Assembly (NCBI GenBank): GCA_030158585.1
Contig: JAOASR010000068.1
Coordinates: 1-33,818, forward strand
Origin: Microcella sp.
GTDB lineage: Bacteria > Actinomycetota > Actinomycetes > Actinomycetales > Microbacteriaceae
DNA: 33,818 bases
Direction of reading: 5' to 3'
Below are positions 16,203 through 24,069 of the stretch, piece after piece. Within the stretch, counting starts at the first letter, position 1. Each line of letters opens with the position of its first letter. Made by a program: the position numbers and the translations under genes. The notes below the pieces were generated by a model, which was given only the letters and a program-made list of their open reading frames with translations, did no database searches and was not told where the DNA came from.

Positions 16203-18266
16203 CTACCCGCGCGCGATCGCCTGAATCGCCGGCACGACCGTCTCATCCTGCAGCGACGTCGTGTCGCCGAGCGGCCGACCGTCGAGCACGTCGCCGAGCA
16301 GGCGGCGCATGATCTTGCCCGAGCGGGTCTTCGGCAGGTCGGGCACGAGCAGCACGTGCTTCGGCTTCGCCACGGGGCCGATGACGCGGGCGATGTGGGC
16401 GGCGAGCTCGGATCGAGCATCCGCCGCCGCCGCGCGCCACGCAGCGACGTCGAGACCGTCGCCCTGCGCAGAGCCGCCAGCGCCGCCCGGCTGCGTGACC
16501 GGCACGACGAACGCCGCCACGGCCTGGCCGGTGACGGCATCGCTCACGCCGACGACGCCAGCCTCGGCGATTAGTGGGTGCGCGACGAGCGCCGACTCGA
16601 TCTCGATCGTCGACAGGCGGTGGCCTGAGACGTTGATGACGTCGTCGACGCGGCCCTGCAGACGCACGTAGCCGCGCTCGTCGACCGTCGCGCCGTCGCC
16701 CGCGAAGAACAGGCCCTCGGCGGCGAAGCGGCTCCAGTACGCGGCGCGGTACCGGTCGTGGTCGCCCCACACGGTGCGCGCCATCGCAGGCCAGCGGCCC
16801 TCGATCGTGATGAATCCGCTCTCGCCGGGCCGAGCATCCGCCCCCTGCTCGTCGACCACGCGCACCGTGAGCCCCGGCAGCGCGACGCCGGCGGCTCCCG
16901 GCACGCCCTCGTGCACGCCGGGCAGTGTCGAGACGATCGCGGCGCCCGATTCCGACTGCCACCACGTGTCGACGATGGGCGCGCGCCCGCCGCCCACGTG
17001 CGCGTGGAACCACACCCACGCCTCGGGGTTGATCGCCTCGCCGACCGTGCCGAGCAGGCGCAGCGAAGACAGGTCGAACGACGCCGGGAACCCGGACGGG
17101 AACCGCGCCATGAACGTGCGGATGAGCGTCGGCGCCGTGTAGTACACGGTCACCCCGAGGCGCTCGATGATCTCGGCGTGCCGCGTCGGCGCGGGGTGGT
17201 CGGGCGAGCCCTCGGCGATGACGATCGAGGCGCCGTTCGACAGCGGACCGTAGAGCACGTAGGTGTGCGCCGTCACCCACGCGAGGTCGGCCGTGCACCA
17301 GTACACGTCGTCGGGTTTCGCGTCGAAGGCCGCCCAGTGCGACCAGCTCGCCTGCACGAGGTAGCCGCCGGTCGTGTGCACGACGCCCTTCGGCTTGCCG
17401 GTCGTGCCGCTCGTGTAGGTGATGAAGAGGGGATGCTCGGCGTCGAGCTCGCGGGCCACGTGCTGCTCGGGCTGAGCATCCACCGCGTCGTGCCACCAGA
17501 CGTCGCGACCGGGCGCCCAGGGCACGTGGGGCGAGCCGGTGCGCCGCACGACGAGCACGTGCTCGACGTGGTCGAGCCCCGCGACCGCTTCGTCGACGAT
17601 GCCCTTGACGCCCACGGCGGCCCCTCGCCGGTACTGCCCGTCGCTCGCGATGACGACCTTCGCGCCCGTGTCGGCGACGCGGAAGCGCAGCGCCTCGGCC
17701 GAGAAGCCTCCGAAGACGAGGGAGTGCACGGCGCCGATGCGCGCGACCGCGAGCGCCGCGACGACCGTCTCGACGAGCACGGGGAGGTAGATGACCACGC
17801 GGTCGCCGGCCTCGACGCCGAGGGCTTCGAGCGCGTGGGCGGCCTGCGCGACGCGGCGCTGCAGCTCGGCGTAGGTGACGGTCTCGCGGTCGCCGCGCTC
17901 GCCCTCGAAGTGCAGGGCCACGCGGTCGCCGCGGCCGGCATCGACGTGGCTGTCGACGCACACGACGCTCGCGTTGAGGCGGCCGCCGGCGAACCAGGTC
18001 GCGCGGGGGCTCAGCGGGTCGGCGTCGTCGGGGGCGACCCACGAGTGCACCTCGTGCCACGGCGCCGACCAGGGCAGGCGGTGCGCCTGCTGCTCCCAGA
18101 AGGCGAGCGGGTCGGTCGGCAGCGCGGCGAGGTCGTCGGCCGTGACGTTCGCCTGAGCGGCGAACGCGGGGGAGGGGGCGAAGCGCCGGGCGTCGTGCAC
18201 CGTGGTGGAGGGCACGTCGTCGGCGGTCGGGCGGGCGCCGGGGGCGGATGCTGCGCTCGAGCTCAT
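16203..18266 (-). CDS. acs: Acetyl-CoA synthetase (AMP-forming)
   Basis: The enzyme activates acetate with ATP and CoA through acetyl-AMP. The 687-residue protein is slightly longer than the usual 650 because of an alanine-rich N-terminal leader. Signature regions are in order: the ACAS N-terminal domain (FWEQQAHRLPW, about residue 53) and the AMP-binding P-loop YTSGTTGKPKGVVHTTGGYL (about 285). Then come the acetate-pocket segment DTWWQSESGA (about 427) and the hinge and C-terminal DVINVSGHRLSTIEIE. The acetylation-regulated catalytic lysine is in KTRSGKIMRRLLGD (about 653). It appears to be a single-gene unit; upstream is a hairpin ending the neighbouring secreted-protein gene. Confidence 0.96.
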   Translation of the reverse strand: MSSSAASAPGARPTADDVPSTTVHDARRFAPSPAFAAQANVTADDLAALPTDPLAFWEQQAHRLPWSAPWHEVHSWVAPDDADPLSPRATWFAGGRLNASVVCVDSHVDAGRGDRVALHFEGERGDRETVTYAELQRRVAQAAHALEALGVEAGDRVVIYLPVLVETVVAALAVARIGAVHSLVFGGFSAEALRFRVADTGAKVVIASDGQYRRGAAVGVKGIVDEAVAGLDHVEHVLVVRRTGSPHVPWAPGRDVWWHDAVDAQPEQHVARELDAEHPLFITYTSGTTGKPKGVVHTTGGYLVQASWSHWAAFDAKPDDVYWCTADLAWVTAHTYVLYGPLSNGASIVIAEGSPDHPAPTRHAEIIERLGVTVYYTAPTLIRTFMARFPSGFPASFDLSSLRLLGTVGEAINPEAWVWFHAHVGGGRAPIVDTWWQSESGAAIVSTLPGVHEGVPGAAGVALPGLTVRVVDEQGADARPGESGFITIEGRWPAMARTVWGDHDRYRAAYWSRFAAEGLFFAGDGATVDERGYVRLQGRVDDVINVSGHRLSTIEIESALVAHPLIAEAGVVGVSDAVTGQAVAAFVVPVTQPGGAGGSAQGDGLDVAAWRAAAADARSELAAHIARVIGPVAKPKHVLLVPDLPKTRSGKIMRRLLGDVLDGRPLGDTTSLQDETVVPAIQAIARG

Positions 18267-18328
18267 CGTGATCTCAACGCTAGGCGGCTCGCGCGACCCG
18301 CGCAGGTCGGGGCGTCATACGGAGTCAC

Positions 18329-18367
18329 GGTCGCGGGGCCAGCACCCGACGCACTGGCCCCGCGACC
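18329..18367 (-). terminator. Strong hairpin terminator after the acidic secreted protein
   Basis: GGTCGCGGGGCCAG (18329-18342) and CTGGCCCCGCGACC (18354-18367) form a perfect 14-bp stem with an 11-base loop, 17 bases beyond the stop of the gene ending at 18385. It separates that gene from acs. No U-tract follows, as is common at this GC content. Confidence 0.75.
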
Positions 18368-18384
18368 GAGTCGGCGCAGGGGGA

Positions 18385-18996
18385 CTAGTCGAGCAGCCCG
18401 CCCAGGTCGAGGTCGCCCGTGATGTCGCCGACGAGGCCGTCGACGTCGATCTCGGCGAGCGTGGAGTCGACGAGGTCGTTCACGTCGACGACGTCGCTCA
18501 CGTCACCCACGTCGATGCTCGTGTCGTTGCCCGATGCGATGGGCGCCTGCACGTCATTGCCCGAGCCGATCGCGTTGCCCGAGGCGATGTCGCCGACCTC
18601 GGGGGCCACAACGACGGGGCTCTCGTTGCTGATGTCGCCCGTGCTGACGTCGCCGTTGCCGATCGCGGTGTCGCCGCCGGTGATGTCGCCGCCGGTCACG
18701 TCACCGAGCAGGCCGTCGATACCGATGCCGCCGAAGCCGCCGGTCGAGACGTCGTCGAGCAGCCCGTCGATCGAGCCGTCGAGAAGGTCGGCGAACGTGG
18801 TCTCGCCCGTGATGTCGCCGAGCAGGTCGCTCGTGAGCTGGCCCTCGGTGACGGTGGAGCTCGACTCAGTGCTCGAGCCCGTCGTCGAGCCCTCGTGGTC
18901 GGCGAACGCGGGGGCCGCGAAGCCCGCCGTGACGAGCCCAGCCGCGGCGAGAGCCGACGCGCCGATGATGGTCTTCCTGGAGGTGAATGCGTTCAT
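18385..18996 (-). CDS. Secreted, acidic, Gly/Asp-rich low-complexity protein
   Basis: This 203-residue protein has a clear signal peptide: a basic start, the hydrophobic core IIGASALAAAGLVTAGFA, and a cleavage site near AFA-DHEGS (about residue 33). The mature part has no cysteine, almost no basic residues, and many loosely repeated GD/GN/DV units (for example DGLLGDVTGGDITGG and SGNAIGSGNDVQAPI). The middle segment weakly recalls chaplin-like SGN-VPV-GN patterning, without the cysteines; that is only a resemblance. ATG 18996 has GAAAGG 8 bases upstream, so the 77-residue extension in the ORF track is rejected. Its repeated acidic residues suggest an extended or calcium-binding surface protein, but the function is unknown. 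Confidence 0.7.
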   Translation of the reverse strand: MNAFTSRKTIIGASALAAAGLVTAGFAAPAFADHEGSTTGSSTESSSTVTEGQLTSDLLGDITGETTFADLLDGSIDGLLDDVSTGGFGGIGIDGLLGDVTGGDITGGDTAIGNGDVSTGDISNESPVVVAPEVGDIASGNAIGSGNDVQAPIASGNDTSIDVGDVSDVVDVNDLVDSTLAEIDVDGLVGDITGDLDLGGLLD

Positions 18997-19345
18997 GGAT
19001 CGAACCTTTCTGTTCCGGTGCGTGCCGGCGCCGCTTCCGATCGGAGGCGATCCGCTCGGCACATGGGGGTCTCCGGAGCGATCGGGGCGCCGGTTTGGCG
19101 CGGGGATGCTCTGACCCCCGTTCGGGGGAGGTGCGACGCGATTCGCTGTGACTTCCTGGGAGCCCGCTCGCCCGACATCTCGGGGATCGGGGCCGCGGCC
19201 GGCGTCCTTTCTGTGAGGGTGCTTCATGCAGACGTTCAGCAGATCTGATATCCCCCCCCGTTTACGGGATAAGAAACGGCTTCACATTCGGATACCGAAT
19301 GGGGCCGAATTACGACCACTCCGGGCACTCCTCGGAGGTGGTTGC
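18997..19345. promoter_or_regulatory. Divergent intergenic region with a 17-bp perfect palindrome
   Basis: This 349-bp gap lies between two divergent genes for exported proteins. CATTCGGATACCGAATG (19285-19301) is a perfect inverted repeat around ATA, about 45 bp before the 19346 gene, and looks like an operator. A second, GC-rich hairpin CCCCCGTTCGGGGG lies at 19115-19128. The section around 19240-19320 is less GC-rich than its surroundings, as expected for promoters, but I cannot place -10 and -35 boxes confidently. No credible reading frame is seen. Confidence 0.5.
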
Positions 19346-20809
19346 ATGTCGACGCCGCTCGACCCACGAGCCGATCGACCCGGAGTCCCGATGCCCGCAT
19401 TCGCACGCCCCACCCGTACCTCGCTGACGGCCCGCTCGACTCGCCGTGGGCTCGCCCCACTCGCCCTCGGGCTGCTCGTCGCGATCGGCGCGACCGTCGC
19501 CGGCGCGCTGCCGGCAGCACTTGCGGCACCGGGCAGCAACAAGGTGACCATCTGCCACCGCACCCACTCGGTCACCAACCCGTACCGGATGATCACGGTC
19601 AGCGCGAGCGCGGCCGATGGCGCCGGCAAGAGCGACCACACGAATCATGACGAGGTGTACTCGGTCGACGGCACCTCCTACCCCGTCTTCTCGCGTGCCG
19701 TCGACTACCCGGCGAACCAGAAGTGGTGGGGCGACATCATCCCGCCGGTGCGCAACAGCCCCGGCCTCAACTGGGCCGCCGCCGGTGCGCAGGAGATCTA
19801 CACGGGCGTCGGCACGAGCTTCGGACTCTGCGGACGCATGTCGGCCAAGACGTTCTACGACCTCGAGGTCGCCGCAGGCATCCCCGCCGCCGATGTGCTC
19901 GCCGACCTCGACGAGCAGGCTTCGCGCGAAGACGCCGAGCTGCTGCAGAAGCTCGGTGTGACGAAGTTCTCTGACCTCGACCCCGCAGCGCTCCCGACGA
20001 GCTTCACGTCCCTGCCCGAGGCGCCGAAGGGTGCCCCCGCTCCCGCCTCCGTCACGCCCGAGAAGGGCAAGCAGAAGATCGCGGTCTTCGTCTGGTACGA
20101 CACCGATCGGGATGGCGCCTTCGACGCCGACGAGCAGCCTGCGTCGGGCATCCCCGTCTCGCTCGGCGCGGTCGTCGATGTCGCACCCGCGGGCTTCGGG
20201 CCCGCCACGAGCTTCGTCATGGGGGCCGGTCAGCTGATGACCGACGCGAATGGTCTCATCGTCGATGAGAGCATCACGGCCGGACAGTGGGAAGCCGCGG
20301 CGGTCACGCCCGAGGCCGACGAGGTGACGTACGACTCCGAGGGCACCGTCGACGATGGCGCGGCCGTCGTCGACGTTCCCGCCGACTCCACCGGCTTCGC
20401 GTGGATCGGCCTCGTCACGCTCGCGGTCGACGGCCCCACTGACGGCGGCGCGGGTGGCGGGACTGGCGGCGGCGCGGGTGGCGGCACCGACGGCGGCACT
20501 GACGGCGGTGCGGGCGGCGGCGCTGAGGGCGGCACCGATCCCGGCACTGACGGCGGCGCCGATTCCGGTGCGGGCGACGGCGGCCCCGGAGCGAACGACG
20601 AGGGCGCGGGAGACGGCGACGCTGAGGCCGGTTCGTTCGACTTCGCCGACGGCGCTCCGGTCACCGGCGACCTCGCCGCCACGGGCGGTCCTCTCGACGC
20701 CGCGAGCCTCGCGGTCGGCGCCGGCGCGCTCATCGTGCTCGGCGTCGCCCTCGCCCGACGTGCGTGGAACGCACGTCGCCGCTCTCTCGAGCTGGTCGAG
20801 GCCGACTAG
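19346..20809 (+). CDS. LAATG-anchored cell-surface protein with SdrB-like segment
   Basis: This 487-residue exported protein has a long basic leader and hydrophobic signal segment (LAPLALGLLVAIGATVAGAL, cleavage near residue 68). Next is a domain beginning KVTICHRTHSVTNPYRMITV, a pattern I have seen in actinobacterial secreted proteins of unknown function. An SdrD-B-like segment (FVWYDTDRDGAFDADEQPA, about residues 245-265) contains an Asp-rich, EF-hand-like calcium loop. A Gly/Thr/Asp-rich linker, the sorting motif LAATGG (443-448), a membrane helix and an Arg-rich tail complete it. ATG 19346 has GGAGG 7 bases upstream, so the ORF-track start at 19226 is rejected. It should be wall-linked by a class E sortase. 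Function unknown. Confidence 0.82.
   Translation: MSTPLDPRADRPGVPMPAFARPTRTSLTARSTRRGLAPLALGLLVAIGATVAGALPAALAAPGSNKVTICHRTHSVTNPYRMITVSASAADGAGKSDHTNHDEVYSVDGTSYPVFSRAVDYPANQKWWGDIIPPVRNSPGLNWAAAGAQEIYTGVGTSFGLCGRMSAKTFYDLEVAAGIPAADVLADLDEQASREDAELLQKLGVTKFSDLDPAALPTSFTSLPEAPKGAPAPASVTPEKGKQKIAVFVWYDTDRDGAFDADEQPASGIPVSLGAVVDVAPAGFGPATSFVMGAGQLMTDANGLIVDESITAGQWEAAAVTPEADEVTYDSEGTVDDGAAVVDVPADSTGFAWIGLVTLAVDGPTDGGAGGGTGGGAGGGTDGGTDGGAGGGAEGGTDPGTDGGADSGAGDGGPGANDEGAGDGDAEAGSFDFADGAPVTGDLAATGGPLDAASLAVGAGALIVLGVALARRAWNARRRSLELVEAD
20441..20585 (+). repeat. In-frame Gly/Thr/Asp low-complexity repeat
   Basis: About 145 bp of degenerate GGCGGCACTGACGGC-like units encodes a flexible GGT/DGG/AGG linker in the anchored surface protein, just before its sorting signal. 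Such linkers span the cell wall in sortase substrates. The repeat is prone to length change by slippage. Confidence 0.75.
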
Positions 20810-20812
20810 CCT
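20807..20812 (+). promoter_or_regulatory. Candidate -10 box for leaderless psuG mRNA
   Basis: TAGCCT fits TANNNT and lies 6 bases before the psuG GTG start. Its first three bases are the stop codon of the preceding gene. No ribosome-binding site is visible before psuG, consistent with a leaderless transcript. Confidence 0.5.
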
Positions 20813-20818
20813 GGGCCG

Positions 20819-21736
20819 GTGACCTCACCCTTCCAGCTCTCTGACGAGGTGGCGGCGGCGCTCGCCGCCGGCCGCCCCGTCGTCGCCCTCGAGTCGACGA
20901 TCATCAGCCACGGCCTGCCGCGCCCCCGCAACCACGAGGCCGCGCTCGAGTTCGAGGCGATCCTCCGCGACCAGGGCGTGACGCCCGCGACCATCGCGGT
21001 GCTCGACGGCGTCGCGCAGATCGGCCTCGACGCCGAGGGGGTGCGCCGCATCTCCGACGACGAGATGGCGAAGGCCAGCGTGCGCGACCTGCCGATCCTC
21101 GCGGCTCGTGGTGCGAGTGGAGCGACCACGGTCGCGGCGACCGCCCACCTCGCCGCGATGGCGGGCATCCGCGTCTTCGCGACCGGTGGTCTCGGCGGCG
21201 TGCACCGCGGCGCGAGCGAGACCTTCGACGAGTCGGCCGACATCTCGACGCTTGCCGTCACGCCCATCACGGTCGTCTCGGCGGGCGTGAAGAGCGTGCT
21301 CGACATCGCTGCGACGCTCGAGCGCCTCGAGTCGTACTCGGTGCCCGTCATCGGGCTCGGCACCACGGTCTTCCCGAGCTTCTGGCTGCGCGAGAGCGCC
21401 TTCACGCTCGACTGGGCGGTCGAGGACGAGACCCAGGTCGCCGCTGTCATGGCCGCGCACGACGCGCTCGGCCACCGCCAGGGCATCGTCGTCGCGAACC
21501 CGGTGCCCGCCGACCAGGCGTGGGAGCCCGCCGAGCACGACCGCGTGCTCGCCGAGGCCTTCGCGCTCGCCGACGCCGCGGGTGTGACCGGCAAGGCCGT
21601 GACGCCGTTCCTGCTCGGCACGATCGTCGAGCTCTCGGGCGGGCGCAGTCTCGAGGTCAACCTCGACCTCGCCCGCAACAACGTGCGCGTCGCCGGGCGC
21701 ATCGCGACGGCCTGGGCCGCGCGCTCGTCGGCCTGA
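20819..21736 (+). CDS. psuG: Pseudouridine-5'-phosphate glycosidase
   Basis: The enzyme cleaves the C-C bond of pseudouridine 5'-phosphate, giving uracil and ribose 5-phosphate. The 305-residue protein matches PsuG throughout: VALESTIISHGLPRPRN near the start, GVTPATIAVLDG (about 57-68), GASGATTVAATAHLAAMAG (about 98-116), and FATGGLGGVHRGA (about 120-132). NLDLARNNVRVAG sits at the end. It starts with GTG, without a ribosome-binding site but 6 bases after a TAGCCT box. It is followed 14 bases later by a PfkB kinase, the usual partner psuK, so the pair forms a pseudouridine salvage and degradation unit. Confidence in function is high. Confidence 0.95.
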   Translation: MTSPFQLSDEVAAALAAGRPVVALESTIISHGLPRPRNHEAALEFEAILRDQGVTPATIAVLDGVAQIGLDAEGVRRISDDEMAKASVRDLPILAARGASGATTVAATAHLAAMAGIRVFATGGLGGVHRGASETFDESADISTLAVTPITVVSAGVKSVLDIAATLERLESYSVPVIGLGTTVFPSFWLRESAFTLDWAVEDETQVAAVMAAHDALGHRQGIVVANPVPADQAWEPAEHDRVLAEAFALADAAGVTGKAVTPFLLGTIVELSGGRSLEVNLDLARNNVRVAGRIATAWAARSSA

Positions 21737-21750
21737 GCGGCGACCCGCTC

Positions 21751-22668
21751 GTGGCCGGCTCGCGCGCCCTGCTCGTGGGCGACGTCATCGACGACATCAT
21801 CGTCGTGCCGACCGGGCCGATCAGGCCCGACACCGATACGACGTCGCACATCTCGCGCAACGCGGGCGGCAGCGCCGCCAACACGGCGGCGTGGCTCGGC
21901 TGGCTGGGTGCGGGCGTCGACTTCGTCGGCCGCGTCGGGGCCGGCGACGCCGAGCGCCACGCGCGCGAGCTCAGCGAGGCCGGAGCGACCCCGCACCTGA
22001 CCGAAGACCCCGACCGCGTCACGGGCACGATCGTCATCCTCGTCGAGGGGCAGCAGCGCACGATGCTGACCGATCGGGGCGCGAATGCGACGCTCGACCC
22101 GACCCAGGTGACGGATGCCCTGCTCGCGACCTCGGGCATCCTGCACCTGACCGGCTACTCCCTCGTCGACGCCCTCTCGCCCTGCGCGCTGCACGAGCTC
22201 ATCGAGCGCGCTCACGCGCACGGAGCGACCGTCACGCTCGACCCGAGCTCGACGGGCTTCATCGCCGACTACGGAGTCGAGGCGTTTCGCACGGCGATCG
22301 CCGGGGTCGATCTGCTGCGGCCGAACCTCGACGAGGGGCGCCTGCTCGCCGGCCTCGGGGCCGACGCGCCGTCTGCCGCCGTGGCCGAGGCGCTGCTCGA
22401 CCTCGCGCCGGCGGTGCTGCTGACGTGCGGGCCCGCGGGCGTGACGATCGCCGAGTGGCGGGCGGATGCGCCCGCACACATTGTCGAGCTGCCGGCTGAG
22501 CGCGTCGAGACGGTCGACCCCACCGGCGCCGGCGACTCGTTCACGGCCGGCTTCCTCGCCGCCCGCCTCGCCGGGGCAGACCTCGCCCACGCCGCGCGAG
22601 AGGGCCAGCGCGTCGCCGCGATCGCGGTGAGCCGCGTCGGCGGCCGCCCGCCCGCGGGCCAGCGCTGA
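21751..22668 (+). CDS. psuK: PfkB-family sugar kinase, probable pseudouridine kinase
   Basis: This ribokinase-family enzyme would phosphorylate pseudouridine to the 5'-phosphate, the substrate of PsuG. The 305-residue protein has the substrate-lid and glycine region GGSAANTAAWLGWLGAG (about 37-53). The C-terminal PfkB signature DPTGAGDSFTAGFLAARLAG (about 255-274) contains the catalytic Asp in GAGD. The first plausible start in frame is GTG 21751; the ORF-track start at 21520 lies inside psuG. Only a weak purine-rich GAGCGG precedes it, so coupling to psuG translation is likely. Substrate is inferred from the psuG neighbour. It ends 16 bp from the convergent ROK gene. Confidence 0.85.
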   Translation: MAGSRALLVGDVIDDIIVVPTGPIRPDTDTTSHISRNAGGSAANTAAWLGWLGAGVDFVGRVGAGDAERHARELSEAGATPHLTEDPDRVTGTIVILVEGQQRTMLTDRGANATLDPTQVTDALLATSGILHLTGYSLVDALSPCALHELIERAHAHGATVTLDPSSTGFIADYGVEAFRTAIAGVDLLRPNLDEGRLLAGLGADAPSAAVAEALLDLAPAVLLTCGPAGVTIAEWRADAPAHIVELPAERVETVDPTGAGDSFTAGFLAARLAGADLAHAAREGQRVAAIAVSRVGGRPPAGQR

Positions 22669-22684
22669 CCGGCGCCGCCCTGCG

Positions 22685-23923
22685 CTACCGGGCGCTCGCC
22701 GTCAGCTCGCGCTGAGCACTCGGGTCGGCGGGGAAGAGCGGCGCCTCGAGGGGGTCGCTCAGCAGCGGAGCGAACGCGAGCTCGCCCGCGCCGACCAGCA
22801 GCACGTCTGAACCGAGCGTGCCCAGCAGGATGGGGCAGCTGCGCGAGTGCGACTCGAGCGCATAGCGCTGCACCGCCTGGTCGACCTCCGAGCGGCGGCA
22901 CTCGAAGATCACGCGGAGGAAGCCGGTGAGCACGACGGCCTCGGGATTGAACATGTTCATGAGCATGCCGATGGCGCGGCCGAGACCGTCGGCCTGCTTG
23001 TCGAGCAGGGCATCGGCGGGCCCTGGAGGGTGCTCGCGGATGGCGCGCGCGAGGGTCTCGTCGTCGGCGCGGTCGAGCCTGAGCGCGGTGAGCAGATCGA
23101 GGCGATTGACGACCGAGTCGAGGCTGCCGGGGATGCCGCCGTAGTTCGGCCGCACCTCGTCCGAGATCGCGATGTGTCCGAGCTCGCCGGCGAATCCATC
23201 GCGACCGCGCAGCAGTTGGCCGTCGACCACGAGCCCGCCGCCGACGCCGCCGACGGCGCCGAAGAGCAGCACCATGTTGCGCAGGTTGCGGGCGATGCCG
23301 AAGCGCTGCTCGGCGAGGCTCGCGAGTGACGCGTCGTTGTCGATCCACACCGGAAGGCCCGTGCGCGCGGCGATCATGTCGGCGAGGGGCACGGTGCCCC
23401 ACCCGAGCGAGTACGCGGAGTCGACCACGCCGTCGGCGACGCGCACCTGCCCCGGGCTCGCCACGCCGATGCCGGCGATGACGGCGTCGTCGTCGAGCCG
23501 CTCGCGATGCTCGGCGACGAGCTCAGCGATCGCGTCCGAGGCGATCTCGGGCGAGGGGAGTGTGGCCAGCACGCGGCTGGACCGGTGCAGGATGCGCCCG
23601 CTCAGCCCGACGGTGGCGACAACGATCGAGTCGTACAGGGGCACGACCGTGAACGCGACGACATGGTGGGCCGCGCGCACGACGGTGCTCGGTCGACCGA
23701 CGCCCCCGCTGGCGGCACCGGTGCCCTGCTCGACGAGACCGCGCGCCTCGAGGTCACCGAGCAGCGCGAGCACCGACGATCGGGTGATGCCGGCCTGCTC
23801 CGCGAGCTGGCTGCGCGAGACCTCGCGGCCGTAGTGGACGAGGCGCAGCAGCGCCCCGAGGTTGGCGCGCTTCAGGCGGGTCAGCCCGCGCGTGCTGCCG
23901 CCCTGAGCCGGATTCTTATTCAC
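22685..23923 (-). CDS. ROK-family transcriptional repressor (NagC/XylR type)
   Basis: This 412-residue protein has an N-terminal winged helix (RSQLAEQAGITRSSVLALLGDLEARGLVEQG, about residues 36-66). A ROK sugar-kinase-like domain follows, with LFGAVGGVGGGLVVDGQL and GFAGELGHIAI. The usual ROK zinc motif (Cys-x-Cys-Gly-x-x-Gly-Cys) is absent: after GHIAI the sequence runs SDEVRPNYGGIPGSLDS. The zinc-free form is therefore unusual. GTG 23923 has GGAGG 7 bases upstream. It is divergent from the ABC-transporter/GH30 operon, and a candidate operator lies between them, so it is the likely local repressor relieved by an imported sugar. The inducer is unknown. Confidence 0.88.
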   Translation of the reverse strand: MNKNPAQGGSTRGLTRLKRANLGALLRLVHYGREVSRSQLAEQAGITRSSVLALLGDLEARGLVEQGTGAASGGVGRPSTVVRAAHHVVAFTVVPLYDSIVVATVGLSGRILHRSSRVLATLPSPEIASDAIAELVAEHRERLDDDAVIAGIGVASPGQVRVADGVVDSAYSLGWGTVPLADMIAARTGLPVWIDNDASLASLAEQRFGIARNLRNMVLLFGAVGGVGGGLVVDGQLLRGRDGFAGELGHIAISDEVRPNYGGIPGSLDSVVNRLDLLTALRLDRADDETLARAIREHPPGPADALLDKQADGLGRAIGMLMNMFNPEAVVLTGFLRVIFECRRSEVDQAVQRYALESHSRSCPILLGTLGSDVLLVGAGELAFAPLLSDPLEAPLFPADPSAQRELTASAR

Positions 23924-23955
23924 GGCTGAACCTCCAACTTCAACGGCGAAACTTC

Positions 23956-24010
23956 ATCTTAGTGACCTCGAAAACAATTAGTTCATTTTTTTGACAAACT
24001 GGGTTACGAT
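23956..24010. promoter_or_regulatory. Divergent promoters sharing one ROK/XylR-type operator
   Basis: TTAGTT (23978-23983) and AAACTGG (23996-24002) are separated by 12 bases. This is the half-site and spacing arrangement of Bacillus XylR-type operators (TTAGTT-N12-AAACTAA). On the plus strand TTCATT-N17-TACGAT (23982-24010) is a candidate promoter for the ABC operon. On the minus strand TGAACT-N18-TAAGAT (-10 at 23956-23961) is a candidate promoter for the ROK gene. The operator overlaps both -35 regions, which would let one repressor control itself and the sugar operon. AACTTCA also occurs twice nearby (23937-23943 and 23950-23956). Confidence 0.5.
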
Positions 24011-24069
24011 CATCCCGCGGCAGCTCGAGCGACGACGCTCCGCCTCAGAGTGACAGATCCAAGGAGACA

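Noticed and set aside
19226-19345. N-terminal extension of the LAATG surface protein from 19226
   Set aside because: The ATG at 19346 has a GGAGG at ideal spacing, while the extension lies in the regulatory spacer, contains the palindrome and lacks coding-type third-base bias.
20806-22590. Minus-strand 594-residue frame opposite psuG and psuK
   Set aside because: Overlaps two confidently identified enzymes and has no recognisable feature.
23991-23996. Perfect TTGACA as -35 box of the ABC operon
   Set aside because: No acceptable -10 lies 16-18 bp downstream (the sequence there is CCCGCG-like); TACGAT is only 8 bp away, so the TTCATT-N17-TACGAT pair was preferred.
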